Positions 17,989 to 21,038 of a stretch of DNA of 21,038 nucleotides are shown piece after piece; within the stretch, counting starts at the first letter, position 1, and each line of letters opens with the position of its first letter. A model generated the notes under the pieces. That model ran no database searches. It was not told the DNA's origin and was given only the letters and a program-made list of their open reading frames with translations. This stretch comes from Parvularcula sp. (GTDB taxonomy: Bacteria; Pseudomonadota; Alphaproteobacteria; Caulobacterales; Parvularculaceae): the NCBI GenBank assembly GCA_003506635.1, contig DNZB01000189.1, positions 1 to 21,038 of the forward strand, given 5' to 3'. The position numbers and the translations under genes were made by a program.

Positions 17989-18791
17989 GATCCTTGTTCC
18001 CTCCCCTTGAACCCCAGCGCGACGACATACATTTCCGCTGAATCGGCGCGGCTGGCGCGCGGCTTGGCGTGTTTGACGATCGCGAAATTCCTCTTCATGC
18101 GCGAAAGGAGATCGCCCTCGGCGCCGCCCTGGAAGACCTTGCACACGAAGGCGCCGCCCGGCGCCAGCACATCCTCTGCGAAGTCGAGCGCGGCTTCGGC
18201 GAGCGCGATGATGCGGAGGTGATCGGTCGATTGATGTCCAGTCGTCGGCGCCGCCATGTCGGAGAGGACGACGTCCGCCTCGCCGCCGAGGAGCGCCTTC
18301 AGCTTTTCGGGCGCGGTATCGTCGAGGAAATCGAGCTCGAGATGCTCCGTCCCCGGAACATGCGGCATGGCGAGATAATCGATGCCGGCGACGCGCCCCG
18401 CACCTTTTTCCGCCGCGACTTGCAGCCAGCCGCCCGGCGCGCAGCCGAGATCGACGACGCGCGCGCCATTCTTCAAGAGTCCGAATTTCTCGTCGAGTTC
18501 TTTCAGCTTGTAGGCGGCGCGGCTGCGATAGCCCTCGGCCTTCGCGCGCGCGACGTAAGGGTCGTTTAATTGCCGGTCGAGCCAGAGCGTCGAGGAGACC
18601 TTGCGCCCCTTGGCCGTCTTGACGTTGACGCGCATCTCGCGCTGGCCGGCGGCGCCCTGGTCTTTTTTCGCCGGTTTGGCTTTCAGCCCGCGCTTTTCAG
18701 CGGCCGCGCCAAGCGCGGTCGTCGCCTGGTCTGTCGGCGGACGCCTGCGGGCGCGCGAGGCGCCTTTCGCCTTCGAAGGTCGTCGCTCCAT
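17985..18791 (-). CDS. rlmE: 23S rRNA (uridine-2'-O)-methyltransferase RlmE
   Basis: Methylates the 2'-OH of the A-loop uridine (U2552 in E. coli) on the large ribosomal subunit. The protein has 268 residues, longer than E. coli RlmE (about 209) because of a basic N-terminal extension of roughly 50 residues. It shows [10 protein letters not shown] (first catalytic Lys), the SAM site [24 protein letters not shown] (Asp), FVCKVFQGG (second Lys) and [10 protein letters not shown] (Glu): the complete K-D-K-E set. ATG 18791 has no Shine-Dalgarno sequence, and a -10-like element lies only 5 bases upstream, so its mRNA may be leaderless. Its stop overlaps the lipoprotein start. The Ppx/GppA gene ends 89 bases upstream. 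Confidence 0.96.
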
Positions 18792-18796
18792 GGCGC

Positions 18797-18826
18797 GCTA
18801 TAGCAGAGCGATTTTCCGGTCGTAAA
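18797..18826 (-). promoter_or_regulatory. Candidate promoter for rlmE giving a leaderless transcript
   Basis: On the minus strand, TTTACG (18821-18826) and an extended -10 TGC-TATAGC (TATAGC at 18797-18802) are separated by 18 bases. Only five bases separate the -10 from the rlmE ATG, so transcription would begin at or next to the start codon. The -35 matches TTGACA at four of six bases. Confidence 0.4.
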
Positions 18827-18880
18827 GGGCGCCTGCGGGTTGCGATCGCCGCCCTTGCAACCGCCGTGGCGACGACGGGG

Positions 18881-20089
18881 CTAGCGCGCTTCTTCGGGGA
18901 GCGCGGCGGGGGGCGCAAATAGGCGGTGCGACCGCCGCCTGCGGCGGTTGCGGCCGCGTTCCCGGTTTTTCTCCTGCGCAAGACCGACGAGAATCCCTTC
19001 GCGAAGGCCCCGGTCAGCGACCCGAATCCGCGTCGCCGGCCATTCGAGCAGGAGCGCCTCAAGAATGGCGCAGCCGCAGACGACCAGGTCGGCGCGCTCA
19101 ACACCGATGCAAGGCTCCATCGAGCGTTCCTCGTAAGTCATCGCGCGCAGGCGCTCCGAAACGGAACGCACCTCCTCGCTCGAAAGCCAGAGGCCGTCGA
19201 CCTTGTCGCGGCGATAGCGCGGCAGTCCGAGATGGACGCCGGCGATCGACGTCACCGTGCCGGACGTGCCGAGAAAATGCCCGTTTCCATCCGTGAACAG
19301 CGGTCGGACGCCGGCGGGATCGCCGAACGCTGCGATCTCGGCGCGCAGCGCGCCGATGAGCGCGTCATAACGCTCGCGCGTGATCTCGCGGCCGCCATGG
19401 CGCTCGGAAAGATTGACGACGCCGAGCGGCAAGGACGTCCAGGCGAGAATTTCCGGCGTGCGCGCGCGGCCGTCGCCGGAGCGAGGGCGCACCCACGAGA
19501 TTTCCGTCGAGCCGCCGCCGATGTCGAAAATGAGGCCGGCGGGGGCGTCTTGATCCATCAGTTCCCCGCAGCCGGTGACGGCGAGGCGCGCTTCCTCCGC
19601 GGGCGTGATGATCTCGAATTTGAGACCCGTCTCGCGCTCGGCGCGCGCCAGGAACTCCCGCCCGTTCAAGGCGGCGCGGCAAGCCTGCGTCGCGATGCAC
19701 CGTGTACGGATGACGCCGCGCTTCGCAATCTTGTCGGCGCAGACCCTCAGCGCATCGATCGTGCGCGCCATCGCGTCTTCGGAAAGCGCGCCGGTCGCCG
19801 AGACGCCCTCGCCGAGGCGGACGATGCGCGAGAAGGCGTCGAAGATGCGAAAGCCGCGCCCGCGAGGGCTCGCGATCAGGAGCCGGCAATTATTGGTGCC
19901 AAGGTCGAGAGCGGCCAGTTTTTCCTGGGATTCAGGCGTTCGTCCCGGCGGCGCCGGCTGTGCGGGCGCCGGCGCGGCCGGCGCGGTGACTGGACCCGAT
20001 TGCTGCGCCGCTTCCCCGCCGCCAGCCGCGCCCGCCTTTTCCCCGGCGGGGGCTCGCGTCCGGCGCCGGCGCCGGCGCCTCGTCGTCAT
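18881..20089 (-). CDS. Ppx/GppA-family phosphatase with arginine-rich tails
   Basis: A 402-residue cytoplasmic enzyme of the exopolyphosphatase / pppGpp phosphohydrolase family. It has both phosphate-binding motifs of the actin-like ATPase fold, AALDLGTNNCRLLI and GLIFDIGGGSTEISW, plus the EEARLAVTG segment and GTSGTVTSIAGVHLGL. It is short: it has the core phosphatase domains but not the extra HD-type C-terminal domains of E. coli Ppx/GppA. The first ~60 residues are low complexity (eight arginines near the start, then Ala/Pro/Gly/Gln), and the last ~30 contain another arginine cluster (NRERGRNRRRRRSHR). ATG 20089 has GAGGA 9 bases upstream. Adjacent rlmE and guaB are its usual alphaproteobacterial neighbours. 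Polyphosphate versus pppGpp as substrate cannot be decided. Confidence 0.92.
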   Translation of the reverse strand: MTTRRRRRRRTRAPAGEKAGAAGGGEAAQQSGPVTAPAAPAPAQPAPPGRTPESQEKLAALDLGTNNCRLLIASPRGRGFRIFDAFSRIVRLGEGVSATGALSEDAMARTIDALRVCADKIAKRGVIRTRCIATQACRAALNGREFLARAERETGLKFEIITPAEEARLAVTGCGELMDQDAPAGLIFDIGGGSTEISWVRPRSGDGRARTPEILAWTSLPLGVVNLSERHGGREITRERYDALIGALRAEIAAFGDPAGVRPLFTDGNGHFLGTSGTVTSIAGVHLGLPRYRRDKVDGLWLSSEEVRSVSERLRAMTYEERSMEPCIGVERADLVVCGCAILEALLLEWPATRIRVADRGLREGILVGLAQEKNRERGRNRRRRRSHRLFAPPAALPEEAR

Positions 20090-20185
20090 CTTTTTGCGTC
20101 CTCGCAAGCGGGGCCGCTTGTGCGGCCACCATTGGTCAGCGCAGACTAGCCGCACCGGCGCGGGCCCCGCAAGCTTGAAAAACCT

Positions 20186-20329
20186 TCAGAAAATCAAATA
20201 GATGCAGCATAGCGGCGGTCCCGCCCGCCCCGCTGGCGCTGTCTCGCGCGCATAAGCGGCGATCGCGGCGACAAGGATGAAGGCGGCGGCGAGCGCGCAC
20301 AGTCGCGCAACGGCCCCTGCGGTCGACAT
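20186..20329 (-). CDS. Possible 47-residue single-helix membrane peptide
   Basis: A short reading frame with ATG at 20329 and a good ribosome site (AGGGAG, 8 bases upstream). It encodes a basic start (MSTAGAVARL), one hydrophobic helix (CALAAAFILVAAIAAYA), then a short tail ending PPLCCIYLIF. It fills much of the gap between pspC and the Ppx/GppA gene. I recognise no family. Supporting points are the ribosome site, the membrane-helix composition and the otherwise empty gap; against it is that GC-rich DNA often yields Ala-rich frames. Confidence 0.42.
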   Translation of the reverse strand: MSTAGAVARLCALAAAFILVAAIAAYARETAPAGRAGPPLCCIYLIF

Positions 20330-20398
20330 CGGCAATTCTCCCTCGCCGGTCCCTCATTCTCCCGCGGAACCGTCTTTTACGCAGCGGTGCGCGCAGTG

Positions 20399-20965
20399 TC
20401 AGGCGCGTCCCGCGCCGCTTTCGAGATCACGAAATTCCTTGCGCAGCGCGTAGTCATTCGACGTGACCGCGCGTTCCATGTCGGCGACGCGCGCATCGAG
20501 CGCGCGGAACCGGTGACGAAGCTCAGAATAGGTCATTTTTGGCTTCGTCGAATATTGACGCCAGAACCGCTCCTCGTCGGGGTGCGCGTAGCGCGCCGCC
20601 ATCGGCTCCCCGGCCGGAAGGAAGAACGCCGCCGCCGCATAGAGGAATATCGGCAATGGGAAGAAAAATACGGTGAGGAGGATCGCAGCGAGGCGCGTGT
20701 ATTTCCGGCGCCAACCGAAATAATCGGCGAAGCCGGCGCATACGCCTGCGATCTTTCCGTCGCGCGCATTGCGCGTCAGGCGGTGACGATTGGGGCCAGG
20801 TCCTGGCTCGCCGACATGATGGGCGTAGCGGCTGCGGTCGCGCCAGCCGTCGAAATAATCGTTCATGTGACTGATGAAGCGCTCGACCTCCGGGTGTACG
20901 CCGTCATCGCGGCGCCCGTCATCGAACCAGTCGTCGCGGCGGCGCCGGCGGCGATTTCTAGGCAT
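20399..20965 (-). CDS. pspC: PspC-domain envelope stress membrane protein
   Basis: A 188-residue inner-membrane protein of the phage shock response. The N-terminus is arginine/aspartate-rich (MPRNRRRRRRDDWFDD). The PspC domain follows: RLTRNARDGKIAGVCAGFADYFGWRRKYTRLA, then a membrane segment (AILLTVFFFPLPIFLYAAAAFFLP). The C-terminus is a coiled-coil region (ELRHRFRALDARVADMERAVTSNDYALRKEFRDLES) typical of proteobacterial PspC. It is longer than E. coli PspC (119 residues) at both ends. AAGGAG lies 8 bases before its ATG, inside the end of pspB, which it overlaps by 8 bases, so the two are translated together. In the Psp system PspB and PspC sense membrane damage and sequester PspA, relieving its block on the activator PspF. 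Confidence 0.92.
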   Translation of the reverse strand: MPRNRRRRRRDDWFDDGRRDDGVHPEVERFISHMNDYFDGWRDRSRYAHHVGEPGPGPNRHRLTRNARDGKIAGVCAGFADYFGWRRKYTRLAAILLTVFFFPLPIFLYAAAAFFLPAGEPMAARYAHPDEERFWRQYSTKPKMTYSELRHRFRALDARVADMERAVTSNDYALRKEFRDLESGAGRA

Positions 20966-21038
20966 GCGGCCGCTCCTTATAATCGTCGCGCCATTTCGGC
21001 GATTCCTTGTCGAGGATCGTCTCCAGCGCCTCGACGCG
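20958..21038 (-). CDS. pspB: Phage shock protein B, C-terminal fragment cut by the window edge
   Basis: Only the last 26 residues are in the window, reading RVEALETILDKESPKWRDDY and ending ERPHA. This closely follows the end of E. coli PspB as I recall it (ERIQALESILDAEHPNWRDR), including the leucine-zipper-like spacing and the Trp-Arg-Asp. Its TAG lies within the first codons of pspC (8-base overlap). PspB is a small membrane protein that works with PspC; its membrane helix lies outside the window, and pspA is probably further upstream on the minus strand. Confidence 0.85.
   Translation of the reverse strand, partial: RVEALETILDKESPKWRDDYKERPHA

Noticed and set aside
18926..20149. Long plus-strand open frame opposite the Ppx/GppA gene (407 codons)
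   Set aside because: The translation is Arg/Ala-rich and lacks recognisable motifs, while the minus strand encodes a well-matched phosphatase.
20136..20357. A 73-codon minus-strand frame in the gap after pspC
   Set aside because: Arg-rich composition with no clear ribosome site; the alternative frame at 20186-20329 has a ribosome site and a membrane helix.

Overview
The window is ordinary-looking chromosome from a high-GC Gram-negative bacterium, most likely an alphaproteobacterium. Evidence for this is the conserved minus-strand block Ppx/GppA phosphatase - rlmE - guaB, a fused CysN/CysC sulfate-activation enzyme, a DUF486 (DMT-family) gene, an alphaproteobacterial-style PspB/PspC pair and strong GC bias at third codon positions. 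The family cannot be fixed from sequence alone; a marine or Parvularcula/Hyphomonas-like lineage is only a guess. No tRNA, rRNA, CRISPR array, insertion sequence or phage gene was seen.

Layout. Bases 1-1641 hold the 3' part of cysNC (the 5' end lies outside the window). Bases 1642-2040 form a 399-base non-coding leader with a CRP-like palindrome, a foldable three-stem region and a perfect 13-bp hairpin followed by five T's. It precedes the most unusual gene here (2041-4446): a Crp/Fnr-type DNA-binding module fused to a TRAFs-binding/TPR-like region, a Rossmann-like segment and what looks like a dead class III nucleotide cyclase domain. An aldehyde dehydrogenase (4493-5920), an intergenic palindromic repeat and acetyl-CoA synthetase (6073-8004) follow on the plus strand; acs converges on a divergent hemC (8012-9001, minus).

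From 9104 to 12917 is a tightly packed three-gene plus-strand operon: an exported DUF3604 protein, a membrane-anchored parvulin-like isomerase and a HupE/UreJ-type membrane protein. It runs tail-to-tail into an RsmB/NOP-type RNA cytosine methyltransferase (minus), with 67 bases of overlap. Divergent from that is a TPR-sulfotransferase (14370-15716, TTG start), which would use the PAPS made by CysNC.

From 15713 to 21038 everything is on the minus strand: pspB (partial)-pspC, a possible 47-residue membrane peptide, a Ppx/GppA phosphatase with arginine-rich tails, rlmE, a chagasin-like (inhibitor I42) lipoprotein, guaB and a DUF486 protein. Overlapping stop/start codons at rlmE/I42 and very short gaps at I42/guaB/DUF486 point to one transcription unit combining 23S rRNA modification and GTP synthesis.

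The best candidate for something undescribed is the 1776-4446 unit: a Crp-like regulator fused to a pseudo-cyclase, with a leader that could fold into mutually exclusive terminator and antiterminator forms and a CRP-like operator upstream.
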